Source of the DNA: Fischerella sp. PCC 9431
Lineage (GTDB): Bacteria; Cyanobacteriota; Cyanobacteriia; Cyanobacteriales; Nostocaceae
Direction: 5' to 3'
Length of the DNA stretch: 64,000 nucleotides
Assembly: GCF_000447295.1 (NCBI RefSeq)
Contig: NZ_KE650771.1
Span: 3,297,964-3,361,963, forward strand
Position numbers and translations under genes: made by a program. Below the pieces are notes generated by a model. It had not been told where the DNA came from. It worked only from the letters and a program-made list of their open reading frames with translations, and ran no database searches. Each line of letters begins with the position of its first letter. The first letter of the stretch is position 1. Positions 33,629-43,136 of this stretch are shown piece after piece.

Positions 33629-34267
33629 TTATAAATTATTTTTAATCCAAATTTTAAAAGCTCTAATTGCTTGACTTCTACCAACACTTAGAGTTTGCTG
33701 GACATACTCATTAACTAATTCAATAATGGGGATATCAGGAAAATTAGGACTGAAATTAGCTTCTATATATTTGCCTTGTTGCAGTAAATTAATTTGTAAT
33801 CCATTCTGTGTATATCTCCAAAGTTCAGGAACTCCTAAAATTTCATAATTATCAAAGTGAGTACGGGAAGTAATATCAATTTCTATTGCCAAATCTGGTG
33901 GAGGAATTATATTTAAATCTATGCGCTTTTTAGCAATCACAGCAGCATAATTTTTAATATAAAAACAAGCATCTGGTTCCACAGCTTGCTTCATGAGTTG
34001 ATTTTTGAGAGTTGTTGAACCTAAAGACTCAAAATCAATTTCTAATTCTTCCAAAAGAATCTTGACTAAATCTCCTATAATTTCTTTATCTTTCTCATGT
34101 TCTGGCAAAGGAACCATAATTTCTAACCAACCGTTGCTATAAGAGATTCGTGCTGCACGTTTTTCTCCTAATTCTTCTAAAATATTTTCTAACTGCTGCC
34201 AACTAACATCTTTGAGCAACATTTGTTGACCTGGTTTGACAATAACTTGTTGCAGTTCTAAAAGCAT
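33629..34267 (-). CDS. Uma2-family (DUF820) putative restriction-fold nuclease
   Basis: A 212-residue protein of the family hugely expanded in cyanobacteria. Family features are GWLEIMVPLPEHEKDKEII near the N-terminus, the PDACFYI strand, PPPDLAIEIDITS (the PD-(D/E)xK-like acidic core) and GVPELWRYT. The classical lysine after the E-x-D is not obvious here. The fold suggests a nuclease, but cellular roles are undemonstrated for most members. It converges on the kinase gene. Confidence 0.82.
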   Translation of the reverse strand: MLLELQQVIVKPGQQMLLKDVSWQQLENILEELGEKRAARISYSNGWLEIMVPLPEHEKDKEIIGDLVKILLEELEIDFESLGSTTLKNQLMKQAVEPDACFYIKNYAAVIAKKRIDLNIIPPPDLAIEIDITSRTHFDNYEILGVPELWRYTQNGLQINLLQQGKYIEANFSPNFPDIPIIELVNEYVQQTLSVGRSQAIRAFKIWIKNNL

Positions 34268-34686
34268 AGAGTTTCAGAGAGAATATTTCTCTACTGCTAT
34301 ATTGATATCTAAAATTGTAATTTATGCTCTCTACTAGTTGATTATTGATAGATAGTCAATAGGCATTGGGCATCGGGCATTGGGAATTGGGCATCGGGCA
34401 TCGGGCATTGGGCATCGGGCAACAAGTTCTTAATTTTTAATTTTTAATTTTTAATTTTTAATTGATATGTCCTCCTTGTCTCCCTTCACACTCCCACTTC
34501 CCCAAACCCTTATCCAGTGGCAATCTTAAAAATTTCTGCATTTTTTTCTACATTTATGTAATAATCATAGTTCTGTGCATAAAAGCATAAGAATCTCTAG
34601 TCTTGCAGCAAATTTAAATTCCAAGAAGTAGCAAAACCAATCTTGGAGGCTAATTTCTCGTTCGTTGTTGTATAAGGTGGAAAGAA
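34268..34686. repeat. Heptamer repeats upstream of speD
   Basis: 34358-34425 is GGGCATT/GGGCATC heptamers and 34434-34462 is TTTTTAA heptamers. The remainder up to speD is AT-rich and must carry the speD promoter. No gene is seen. Confidence 0.8.
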
Positions 34687-35127
34687 TTGGAAAAGCAATC
34701 TTACCTCCCCGAGGAATTATCTTCGGTTCCTGTTGGCAGACACTGTATTCTGGAACTTTACGGCTGTCCAATCAGTTTACTTAATGACATCGGGTTCATT
34801 AGAGAGGCTTTGCAAGCAGCTGCTAAGACAGCAAAGTCTACTCTGCTCAAAGAGATATCATATCAGTTTGAACCCTACGGAGTAACCGCATTGGCACTTT
34901 TAGCCGAATCTCACATATCGATTCATACTTGGCCAGAAAACGGTTACATAGCAGTAGATGTGTTTACCTGTGGTCAACATACAAAACCGGAGAAAGCTTG
35001 CGAATATCTTGTAGAGGCTTTCCAAGCCACTAAGCATGTACTCATGACACTTCCTCGTGGTAGGTTTTCACCAAGTATTCAACCAACAATTAAAGAGTTG
35101 GAACAGACTCTGTTGGTGAATACATGA
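34687..35127 (+). CDS. speD: S-adenosylmethionine decarboxylase proenzyme
   Basis: SpeD makes decarboxylated SAM, the aminopropyl donor for polyamine synthesis. The self-cleavage site is E74-S75 in LLAESHISIH, giving a pyruvoyl group on S75; the processing and catalytic residues H80 and C95 (VFTCGQH) are at the positions expected for the short bacterial form. Translation appears to start at TTG 34687 with AAGG 9 nt upstream. Gene speE follows after 25 bp, so the two are an operon. Confidence 0.93.
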   Translation: MEKQSYLPEELSSVPVGRHCILELYGCPISLLNDIGFIREALQAAAKTAKSTLLKEISYQFEPYGVTALALLAESHISIHTWPENGYIAVDVFTCGQHTKPEKACEYLVEAFQATKHVLMTLPRGRFSPSIQPTIKELEQTLLVNT

Positions 35128-35152
35128 TATTGGAAGTAGAGAGAAGAATCTT

Positions 35153-36106
35153 ATGCCAGGTAGCGAAGTCGGTGCAGATTTTTGGGTAAATGAGTACATC
35201 ACTCCTTGGGATATTTATGCTCATGGAGTAACTGCGGTACTTGCTTACCAGAAAACTGAATATCAAGAAATGTACATTGTGGAAACAGGAACTTACGGTA
35301 AGGCCCTGGTTCTAGATGGTAAGTGGCAATCTTGTACTGGCGATGAGTTTTTATACCATGAGCCGTTGGTTCACCCTGGAATGATTTTTCATGGCGCACC
35401 ACGTAAGGTATTAATTCTTGGTGGTGGCGAAGGAGCTACAGCAAGGGAAGTCTTGCGATGGCAAACAGTCGATAAAGTCGTGATGATCGACATTGATGGC
35501 GAAGTGGTGGAGGCTTGCAAGGAACACCTCGGCGAAATGCATCAAAATGCCTTTGATGATCCGCGTTTGCATGTGGTAATTGCGGATGCTCTTGATTTTT
35601 TGGATACTACTAATGAAAAATGGGATGTCATTATCTCTGACCTTAGTGATCCAATTGAATCAGGGCCATCATTTCAACTGTTTACCAAGGAATACTTTGA
35701 AAAAGCCAGTCGAGTGTTATCACCAAATGGTTTTTTTGTAGTCCAAGCAGGCCCGGTGTCACCAGGGGAATTAAATCTCCATGCGCGGTTGGCAAAAACA
35801 CTGAAGGCGGTTTTTCCCAATGTACAATCCTACAGTAGCCACACCTGTACCTATGGCAGACCGTGGGGTTTTATCCTAGCTTCACAGTTAGAGATCAACA
35901 CCCAACTTGACCCAGAGAAGGTAGATCTGCTGTTGCAAGCGAAAACTAGTGGTGGATTTCGGATGTTTGATGGGATCGCGCTTTTAGGTATGTTGCATTT
36001 GCCACTGCATCTGAGAAAAGCGATCGCCACAGAAACACAAGTTTATACTCTGGCTGAACCTCCCAAATTTTTCGGTCAAGGTTCAGCAATTCCTGTTCGG
36101 AACTAA
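35153..36106 (+). CDS. speE: Aminopropyltransferase (spermidine/thermospermine synthase family)
   Basis: It transfers an aminopropyl group from decarboxylated SAM to a polyamine. SAM-site motifs are LILGGGEGATAREVL and MIDIDGEVVE; the catalytic loop is ISDLSDPIESGPSFQLFTKE. The phrase DPIESGP..QLFTKEYFE and the GPVSPGE..LHARLAKTL stretch look more like thermospermine (ACL5-type) synthases than like classical SpeE with D-[SC]-TDP. The exact product (spermidine, thermospermine or another) is therefore open. It lies in an operon with speD and is followed by an intrinsic terminator. Confidence 0.9.
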   Translation: MPGSEVGADFWVNEYITPWDIYAHGVTAVLAYQKTEYQEMYIVETGTYGKALVLDGKWQSCTGDEFLYHEPLVHPGMIFHGAPRKVLILGGGEGATAREVLRWQTVDKVVMIDIDGEVVEACKEHLGEMHQNAFDDPRLHVVIADALDFLDTTNEKWDVIISDLSDPIESGPSFQLFTKEYFEKASRVLSPNGFFVVQAGPVSPGELNLHARLAKTLKAVFPNVQSYSSHTCTYGRPWGFILASQLEINTQLDPEKVDLLLQAKTSGGFRMFDGIALLGMLHLPLHLRKAIATETQVYTLAEPPKFFGQGSAIPVRN

Positions 36107-36128
36107 CATTTTTAAATCCTAGTTCCTG

Positions 36129-36167
36129 AAGGGGTGTAGGCTATGTTCCTCACCCCTTTATTTTTTG
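36129..36167 (+). terminator. Intrinsic terminator of speD-speE
   Basis: AAGGGGTG (36129-36136) pairs with CACCCCTT (36151-36158), followed by TATTTTTTG. It begins 22 bp after the speE stop. Confidence 0.88.
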
Positions 36168-36989
36168 ATGTCTAAAATCTAAAATCCCAGATCGGATAAC
36201 TTGATAATGTGTTATAATATAGTTTGATATAAAAACCTCCGCAGTGATGTTGGAAAACAGAGGTTTAAATGTAAGAGTGGGAAAATTTGGGTAGAATACT
36301 ACTTCGACTTTATCGCTTTTGGACTAATGGTGCTATTTATTGCGGAAGTTGAATGAGGATTGGGTCGCTAATATTTAAAGATGGAACGCACTACCAAGGC
36401 AAATGTTGAAGGTAAATATTAATTCATTTAAGTATATATGCTTATATGTTTCGGAAAAAAGCTTTGCCTGTGTTCTCTAAGGTAGCCATAGATTTATCTT
36501 TCGTAACATCCCCCAATAATACACACTAACTTAGTTCGGTTATCCGGCTACAAACGGCAACACCAAACAAGGTTTTTGGCGTCACTATATATGTAGTTAA
36601 GTGTTGCAAAGGATTTTGGCTATTAGATACTTTTTTGGCAAATACACTTTTTTCGATTATAATGAAAGGCTTTATTTAGAACACTTTACTCTCAGGTAAA
36701 TTTGTCGTAATATTAAAGAAGTAGAACTCATACTGACTTCGTATTGTGAAGGTCGTTATCGGCGACTTAAAGAAAAGAAGAATTCTTGAAGATAGAGAAC
36801 TTGTGTTTGTAGAGGTCTGAAAATCTAGAGATAGTAGGGGAACCAATCTAAGGAACTAACCGTCTTGACAGGTTCTAAAAACTTAAAAAATCAACCTTTT
36901 GTAGTAGTTTCCCAATATCTCCTAACGTCTACTGATATATGCACAATCTTGTCTAATTAGCCAGAACTATTAAGTATAAGTATTCTTTT
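36168..36989. promoter_or_regulatory. Long upstream region of the sigma factor gene
   Basis: More than 800 bp without a gene, unusually long for this neighbourhood. It contains a TATAAT box in GTGTTATAATATAG (near 36213), an inverted repeat AACCTC...GAGGTT (about 36233-36265) that could fold in a transcript, and otherwise AT-rich DNA. A long, possibly multi-promoter leader is likely; no known riboswitch was recognised. Confidence 0.5.
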
Positions 36990-37016
36990 GTGTTTGGAGT
37001 AGAGGAAAACGCACCA

Positions 37017-38000
37017 ATGCCCACTGCTAATGCTGAACAAGAAAACACCAATGCCAAATTCACGGCTGATATGGTGCGAACCTATTTGCGCGAAATCGGT
37101 CGTGTACCACTGCTAACCCGCGAACAAGAAATTGTTTATGGGAAGCAGGTACAGCAAATGATGACATTGCTGGATGCTAAAGAAGCTTTGATGAAGAAAT
37201 TGCGCCGCGAACCTAGCCTAGAAGAATGGGCTACTCACGTGAAAAAAACTGAATCGGAAGTGAAGCAGACCGTACAGCAAGGTAAGCGAGCAAAGCAGAA
37301 GATGATCGAAGCGAATTTACGCTTGGTTGTTGCTATTGCCAAAAAGTACCAGAAACGTAATATGGAGTTTCTGGATTTGATTCAAGAAGGAACACTAGGA
37401 TTAGAGCGTGGTGTAGAGAAATTTGACCCCACAAGAGGTTATAAATTCTCAACCTATGCCTACTGGTGGATTCGTCAAGCAATCACTCGTGCGATCGCCC
37501 AACAAGGCCGTACTATTCGCTTACCCATCCATATCACCGAAAAGCTGAACAAAATCAAAAAAGTGCAGCGAGAACTCGCGCAAAAATTAGGGCGATCGCC
37601 ATCTCCTACGGAAATTGCTAACGAACTAGAATTAGAACCCGCTCAGATTCGCGAGTATCTAAACATGGCTCGTCAGCCCGTCTCTTTGGATGTAAAAGTA
37701 GGTGATAACCAAGATACAGAACTGCAAGAAATGCTCGAAGATGAAGGCCAGTCACCAGAGTATTACACAACTCAGGAATTCTTGCGCCAAGATTTGAATA
37801 ACCTGCTTGCAGAACTGACCCCCCAACAGCGAGAAGTCTTAGCTTTACGCTTTGGTTTGGAAGATGGAAATGAAATGTCTCTAGCTAAAGTAGGTGAACG
37901 CTTGAATCTTAGCCGTGAGCGCGTCCGCCAATTAGAGCATCAAGCTCTGGCTCATTTGCGTCGTCGCCGCGCCAATGTTAAAGAGTACATTGCTAGCTAA
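37017..38000 (+). CDS. RNA polymerase sigma factor, RpoD-like group 2 (SigB/SigD type)
   Basis: Sigma-70 regions are present in order: 1.2 ([21 protein letters not shown]), 2 ([47 protein letters not shown]), 3 and 4 ([20 protein letters not shown]). Region 1.1 is absent and the length is about 328 residues, as in the non-essential group 2 factors of cyanobacteria. ATG 37017 with GAGG 11 nt upstream is preferred; a GTG at 36990 would add nine residues. It probably controls a stress or nutrient regulon; which paralogue it is cannot be fixed here. Confidence 0.92.
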   Translation: MPTANAEQENTNAKFTADMVRTYLREIGRVPLLTREQEIVYGKQVQQMMTLLDAKEALMKKLRREPSLEEWATHVKKTESEVKQTVQQGKRAKQKMIEANLRLVVAIAKKYQKRNMEFLDLIQEGTLGLERGVEKFDPTRGYKFSTYAYWWIRQAITRAIAQQGRTIRLPIHITEKLNKIKKVQRELAQKLGRSPSPTEIANELELEPAQIREYLNMARQPVSLDVKVGDNQDTELQEMLEDEGQSPEYYTTQEFLRQDLNNLLAELTPQQREVLALRFGLEDGNEMSLAKVGERLNLSRERVRQLEHQALAHLRRRRANVKEYIAS

Positions 38001-38027
38001 ATGATTGGTTTAGCACTATCGGCGACG

Positions 38028-38058
38028 CGCCTCCTGAACTCAGGGGGCGATTTTTTTT
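38028..38058 (+). terminator. Intrinsic terminator of the sigma factor gene
   Basis: CGCCTCCTG pairs with CAGGGGGCG (one G-U) around an AACT loop, followed by A and eight T. It begins 28 bp after the stop codon. Confidence 0.93.
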
Positions 38059-38471
38059 CAGTGATCAGTGGTCAGTTATCAGTAAACATACAAATTTCAA
38101 AACCGATAACTCTTAACTGTCAACAACCGAAATCAAGAGATTTTATTTTGTATTCGCAGATAGATGTACGAAATTTAGCTCTTTTTCTAGTACGAGCGTC
38201 ATTTGTTTTAAAACTTACAAAATTTATGAGTATTTGAATTTTCTATGACAATCATACTATTGAATTAGTCTATTAGGGGAAACTGCAATAGCTTAACCAA
38301 TGGTAGTCTAAGATCAAATATCAGTTCAAACTTAAAGAAAAAATTTATTTGTTGATAGAGTTTTTATCGGACAATATAAATCAACCCTTTGACGGAGTTT
38401 TGCCGCTTTAGTACTTAGTTAAATTTGAACCAAAAGCCCAAATAAGTATTTTTGAATACAGGAGAAATAGG
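38059..38471. other. Intergenic region, mostly featureless
   Basis: A short CAGTGATCAGTGGTCAGTTA heptamer-like repeat starts the region; the rest is AT-rich without a recognisable gene. A 78-codon open frame here starts in the terminator zone and crosses the repeat, so it is not taken as a gene. Confidence 0.5.
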
Positions 38472-39332
38472 GTGCTTGAACACATGAACAAATTCCTTCC
38501 GCCCCGTCAGTACAGACTTCCCTTAATTGGATTACTACTTATTCTTGGTGTTGTTGGCGAGAGGAGTAAACCTGTGTTGAGTAACCAACTCGCTAGATTA
38601 CATATGCCTACAAGTCAGGAATTTGGTAATCAAACAACTACTTATAATTGGTTACAGCGCAAGCCGAATGCTTCTTTAAAATCAACTCCTACCGATAAAG
38701 AAATACGTCTACGGAGAGCGCTTGTAGCATCAAGTTCTAGACCAAATCAACTTGATGGAGAAAATAAGCTAGAAAATAAAACAGGATCTACACAATTACT
38801 TGAAAATCCAGCACAAACTTATACTTGGTTACAAGGCAATAATCGTCTTAGTTCAGAAGCAACAACATCTTTAAGTAGCAAAATAGCGGTAGTAGATAAG
38901 ACCAAAAATCTTCAACAAAGCTCATCTAAAGCATCTACCAAAACAACACAAGTTTCCTCAAAATCCAAATTTCCTCAACATGATGGTGTTTATCTTTACG
39001 GACAGTCACCCAAACCAGGACAGTTAGGACAAGGGTATATCGTTTTTGAAAAGCGCCAGAATCAAATCATCGGTGCTTTGTATATGCCTAGCTCTGAGTA
39101 TAGTTGTTTCAACGGAACACTCAACTCCTCTGGAGAATTAGCGATGACTGTGAGAGGTTATGTTGGGGAAATTAGTCCATCCGAAATTGCTACCAGTCAT
39201 GGTTTACCTCAAAGAAGTGACGAAGAACCTGATGTCTACGGCCATTTAGTGGAATTGCAAGATTATTATCAATTGAACTCAATCACTGGTAGCGATCGCC
39301 AAATTTTAAACAGTTGTAAAACTAACCAATAA
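38472..39332 (+). CDS. Secreted hypothetical protein
   Basis: A 286-residue protein that I do not recognise. GTG at 38472 is chosen because AGGAG lies 7 nt upstream; ATG 38484 would be too far. A signal peptide or anchor spans about 14-30 (YRLPLIGLLLILGVVG). The middle (50-165) is Ser/Thr/Lys-rich and contains two similar TYNWLQ/TYTWLQ segments. The C-terminal domain (about 170-286) begins DGVYLYGQSPKPGQLGQGYI and has three cysteines (EYSCFNG, NSCKTNQ region), suggesting an exported folded domain. Confidence 0.7.
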   Translation: MLEHMNKFLPPRQYRLPLIGLLLILGVVGERSKPVLSNQLARLHMPTSQEFGNQTTTYNWLQRKPNASLKSTPTDKEIRLRRALVASSSRPNQLDGENKLENKTGSTQLLENPAQTYTWLQGNNRLSSEATTSLSSKIAVVDKTKNLQQSSSKASTKTTQVSSKSKFPQHDGVYLYGQSPKPGQLGQGYIVFEKRQNQIIGALYMPSSEYSCFNGTLNSSGELAMTVRGYVGEISPSEIATSHGLPQRSDEEPDVYGHLVELQDYYQLNSITGSDRQILNSCKTNQ

Positions 39333-39468
39333 AGCTATTGGTATTGCATATTATGAGCCTTTAGGTAGCCGTGATCGCCCAAATGCTGAAGAAAAATTAT
39401 ACAAAAATTATGAATATGAATGCTGAAAATTTCATAATTCATAATTCATAATTTATAAATCACCATTT

Positions 39469-40389
39469 TTATTTGCTGAGATTATTCACCTGCTCAAGAA
39501 GTGCCAGTACATCACTACGACTAAGTTTTTCTTTTCCATTAGCGATCGCATTGAGAGTCCCATAGGCCAAACTCAGGGGAATTTGGCAAAAATCCAAAGT
39601 CGGACCTACACTCAGTGCTTTGGTATAGGCTTCTGCCAAGACTAGATTACGACGAGCATATACTTGCATATTTTCTGCACTCCAGCCAGAGGGGAAAAAA
39701 TTAACGTCACGGGCTAAATCTTCTTTGTGGTTACGGAGAATATTAACCGCTTGTAGACCTCTACCAAATCCCACAGCATAAGTACGATTAGTCTGTGTAC
39801 CATCGTACCAAGTCCACAAATCAGAAAGTAACAAGCCAACAGCACCTGCAACTCCAAAAGTATAGCGATCTAAATCAGACTCTGTATTAATTTTCCAATT
39901 TTTTTCTGCCCAATATGCCATTCGGTCTGCCATCGCTCCAGTTGCATCCCAAATTCGGGGAGCGATAGTCTCAGGTGCGAGTAGCGCCCATTCCCTGATT
40001 CTCAGGCTTACTTCTGCTAATAATTTTTCGTGAGAATTAAATCCCCCAGAGAAAGCATCGATAGCAAAACCATCAACTGCTGCCTGTAATGTTAAGCTAA
40101 TTGACCGCAAAATATCTGCTTTGGTCTGATTATCAAGTTCTGGATGGTCTTCAATTTCATCAATGGCTCGCATACACAGATATGCTGATGCTACTGCTTC
40201 TTGTAATCCTCGTGGCAAACGGCTAATTGGAATATAAAACGTCCGACTGGTTTGTTCTAAAATTTCCAAAGCCTCTGTCATTAAATCCATTTCTACATAC
40301 CTGTGATCGTGTTTGACCATACTAAAATGTTGAAATTTTTTATGATTTGACTGAGAGTTTTCATTAAAACTTAATAGCTTTATTTGCAA
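39469..40389 (-). CDS. Squalene synthase (squalene/phytoene synthase family)
   Basis: It condenses two farnesyl diphosphates into squalene. Aspartate-rich motifs are AIDEIEDH (first substrate site) and ILRNHKEDLARD (second); SRTFYIPI and GVAGAVG are further family marks. The first ~33 residues are unlike the family, so the real start may be the internal ATG near 40290 (MDLMTEALEILEQTSRTF). It lies just downstream of the squalene-hopene cyclase on the same strand, which supports squalene rather than phytoene as product. Confidence 0.9.
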   Translation of the reverse strand: MQIKLLSFNENSQSNHKKFQHFSMVKHDHRYVEMDLMTEALEILEQTSRTFYIPISRLPRGLQEAVASAYLCMRAIDEIEDHPELDNQTKADILRSISLTLQAAVDGFAIDAFSGGFNSHEKLLAEVSLRIREWALLAPETIAPRIWDATGAMADRMAYWAEKNWKINTESDLDRYTFGVAGAVGLLLSDLWTWYDGTQTNRTYAVGFGRGLQAVNILRNHKEDLARDVNFFPSGWSAENMQVYARRNLVLAEAYTKALSVGPTLDFCQIPLSLAYGTLNAIANGKEKLSRSDVLALLEQVNNLSK

Positions 40390-40572
40390 CTGTTTATTTT
40401 GAAAACTTGGTTAAAATTGTGTAATTTTTTGTTCATAATTAAAACAAAAAAGTTTTGATTGGGATTACATAGTAGGCATCTACGCCATAGAAGTTTCTAT
40501 AGAGTGGCATTTGGAAGACAATTGTTTCATTAAATCAAATAATTGTCATCCAAACGCTTTATTTCCAATAAG

Positions 40573-42483
40573 TCAAGCAAATAATTTTTGATATTGACCC
40601 AGAGCTATTAAAGGAAAATATTGTTGATAGAGGTGATACTTGAGATAAAAATGGCTAGGGAAGCCAGTACCTGTAAAATCGGCTTCATCCCAACGACCAT
40701 TGGGCAGTTGAGTTACAAGTAAATAGTTAATTCCCTGCTCAATTGCTGATTTGGCAAAATTGCCAGTTGCTCTACCTGCTGCCATCAATCCAATTAAAGC
40801 CCAAGCTGTCTGAGATGCAGTACTGCGTCCTTTTCCCTTCAAACTCGGATCATCGTAACTACGACAAGTCTCACCCCAACCACCATCTGAGTTTTGACAA
40901 CTAATTAACCAAGCCGCGCCCTGCTCTATACTATGGCGATGAGTTTGAGGAGCAACCAAAGATAAAGCAGCCAAGACACCACTTGTACCGTAAATGTAAT
41001 TAACTCCCCAACGACCAAACCAGCAACCTTCAGACTCTTGCTCGTTTAAAAGATATTTAATGGCGCGTTGTTGGTTATGTGTATCAATTGCTAGCTGACA
41101 ACTACCTAACATTTCTAATACTCTGGCGGTGACATCAGCTGTGTTGGGGTCAATCATGGCTTTCAAGTCACCGTAAGGGACTTGATTGAGCCAGTCTTGA
41201 TCATTGTCCAAATCAAAAGCAGCCCAACCACCGGGTTTACACTGCATTGACGCCACCCAATTTACAGCCCGAACCATTGCTTGATGTTTGAGCTTTTCGT
41301 TCGGAAGTTCAACCTGATTGAGCGCCATGACTACGACAGCCGTATCATCTACATCAGGATAAAAACGATTGTCAAATTCAAATGCCCATGCACCTGGTTT
41401 ACCTTGGCGATTTTTTACAGTCCAATCACCGTAGTCGAGAATTTGCTTATTTAACAACCATTCGCCCGCCTGCACTAAAGCAGGATGATTTGGTGATAAA
41501 CCAGAATCAACAAGCGCTCTAATTGCCCAAGCTGTATCCCAAACTGGGGAAACACAAGGCTGGACTCGATAGGTGTCTGCTGTTTCAATAGCAAAGTTAT
41601 CGACAGCTTGTAACCCTCGCTCCACAATTGGATCAGCTGGGTTGTAATCCAAACAGCGTAAAGCTAGTAGTGAATTGAGCATAGCAGGAATAATCCCCCC
41701 CCAGTCACCTGTGGCTTCTTGGCGCTCTAAGATCCATTTTTCGGCAGCTTTGATACCTTCTGTACGAAAAGGAACCAAATTCAAGTTTTCAGCCAGTTTG
41801 AAACCAGAGTCAAGGGTAAGAAATATATCTGTCCAGTTATGACTACGTGGTAATTCGTACTTGACTTGATCTATACCTTCTGCATATAACTCATTCAAGT
41901 TGATCGCTGGATCAACTTGAAAAACTGGTTTACGATCGCACACAATCAACAATGGTACTGTGCTTGATCTTGCCCAACTGGACATTTCGTAGATGTTGAA
42001 GAAAAAATTCTCACTCAGCAACATTACCCAGGGTGGTAGTGAAGGAATACCCTGCCAGCTGTAGCAACCAATCAGTGCTAGGTGTAACTTTGTAAAAATG
42101 CGAGTCCGACTAATGCCACCTCGCTCTAGAATAAATCTTCTGGCTTTAATCATGGCTGGGTCGCTTGGAGGTACACCCAAGAGCCTCAATGCCATATAAG
42201 CTTCTACTGATGTACTTAGTTCTCCGCCATCATCGTAAAAAAGCTCCCAGCCACCATGTTGCCGTTGTTGAGAACGCAGATATGCTTCTACTTTGTGTAG
42301 GGGTCTGGATTTATCTGTTTCCCAAATTTTATGTAGGAGGACAACCTCCGCAGTGATGGTGACGTTAGATTCTAATTCCGCCCACCAATAGCCTTGGGGG
42401 TTTTGAATCGAAAGTAAATATTTCTGGCTAGCAGCGATCGCATCTGGCAGTTTTGATGCGGTCACTCTGTCTTGAATTTGCAT
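40573..42483 (-). CDS. shc: Squalene-hopene cyclase
   Basis: It cyclises squalene to hopene/hopanol, the core of hopanoid membrane lipids. The protonating motif is PDVDDTAVV with central D379. Repeated QW motifs (for example QxPDGSW-like GCWFGRWGV, SDGGWGET, NGRWDEADFTG) cover the alpha-barrels. The length (636) is normal. A putative membrane-dipping region lies near 155-170. It is co-oriented with the squalene synthase gene 183 bp downstream. Confidence 0.96.
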   Translation of the reverse strand: MQIQDRVTASKLPDAIAASQKYLLSIQNPQGYWWAELESNVTITAEVVLLHKIWETDKSRPLHKVEAYLRSQQRQHGGWELFYDDGGELSTSVEAYMALRLLGVPPSDPAMIKARRFILERGGISRTRIFTKLHLALIGCYSWQGIPSLPPWVMLLSENFFFNIYEMSSWARSSTVPLLIVCDRKPVFQVDPAINLNELYAEGIDQVKYELPRSHNWTDIFLTLDSGFKLAENLNLVPFRTEGIKAAEKWILERQEATGDWGGIIPAMLNSLLALRCLDYNPADPIVERGLQAVDNFAIETADTYRVQPCVSPVWDTAWAIRALVDSGLSPNHPALVQAGEWLLNKQILDYGDWTVKNRQGKPGAWAFEFDNRFYPDVDDTAVVVMALNQVELPNEKLKHQAMVRAVNWVASMQCKPGGWAAFDLDNDQDWLNQVPYGDLKAMIDPNTADVTARVLEMLGSCQLAIDTHNQQRAIKYLLNEQESEGCWFGRWGVNYIYGTSGVLAALSLVAPQTHRHSIEQGAAWLISCQNSDGGWGETCRSYDDPSLKGKGRSTASQTAWALIGLMAAGRATGNFAKSAIEQGINYLLVTQLPNGRWDEADFTGTGFPSHFYLKYHLYQQYFPLIALGQYQKLFA

Positions 42484-42956
42484 GAAACACTTCTCACACT
42501 ACACTAAAAATAATTCGAGCCTTGTTGAATCTATGTAATGATTGTTGTCAAATACAAGCTTTTTGTTTTTTCACAACTATGTTTTAATCTATACTAAATG
42601 AACAATAAATCACAAAGTAAATACGGTCATTATTATCATTGGTAAAGACTCAATTTAAAAGTAAAAAATGTATCATTAAAATTTGCCATCAACATCTTAC
42701 GGTCTTAAAGGTTGTTTGTAAATGATTGTCGAGCCATTTCAACAGCAAATAAAGCTTAATGATCGTAATCATGGATTTACTCACGCAATTGTGGTATGTC
42801 TTTAATTTTGGTTGTATGCACACAGATATGTAACAACTTCCGATGACAGTAGCGTTAACCAGGAAAAATTTGGGACAGAAAATCTCTGTAAAAAGTAAAA
42901 TCTAGTCGAAGAAAGACAATTCCAAGGTAAATTTTTACGACTCGTTGAAATTATGA
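42484..42956. other. Intergenic region upstream of shc
   Basis: About 470 bp of AT-rich sequence. No gene or structured RNA was recognised. It presumably holds the shc promoter. Confidence 0.4.
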
Positions 42957-43072
42957 AACCTCAGTTCGGGTTAAGGACTCTATTCTTTGATCGCTTGAAC
43001 GAGAAAATAAGGGTTTCAGGCTCTCAAAACCAACGACAGAATCAAGGTTTCAGCTTATCCCGAACTTAGGTT
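42957..43072. mobile_element. MITE-like element with 19-bp terminal inverted repeats
   Basis: The left end AACCTCAGTTCGGGTTAAG and the inverse of the right end, AACCTAAGTTCGGGATAAG, match at 17 of 19 positions. A second inner inverted repeat involves GGTTTCAG. The element is 116 bp and has no coding capacity. No target duplication could be made out. Confidence 0.75.
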
Positions 43073-43136
43073 AATTTGGAGCGATCGCCGGTAGATTGCA
43101 CATATATGTTTATTGGCTGCATGATTGAATAGCTAA

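Noticed and set aside
36201..36220. A -35/-10 promoter TTGATA...TATAAT
   Set aside because: The spacing between the two hexamers is only about 6 bp, far from the needed ~17, so only the TATAAT is kept as a weak hint.
38001..38237. 78-codon open frame after the sigma factor gene
   Set aside because: It overlaps an intrinsic terminator and a heptamer repeat, and lacks a ribosome-binding site.
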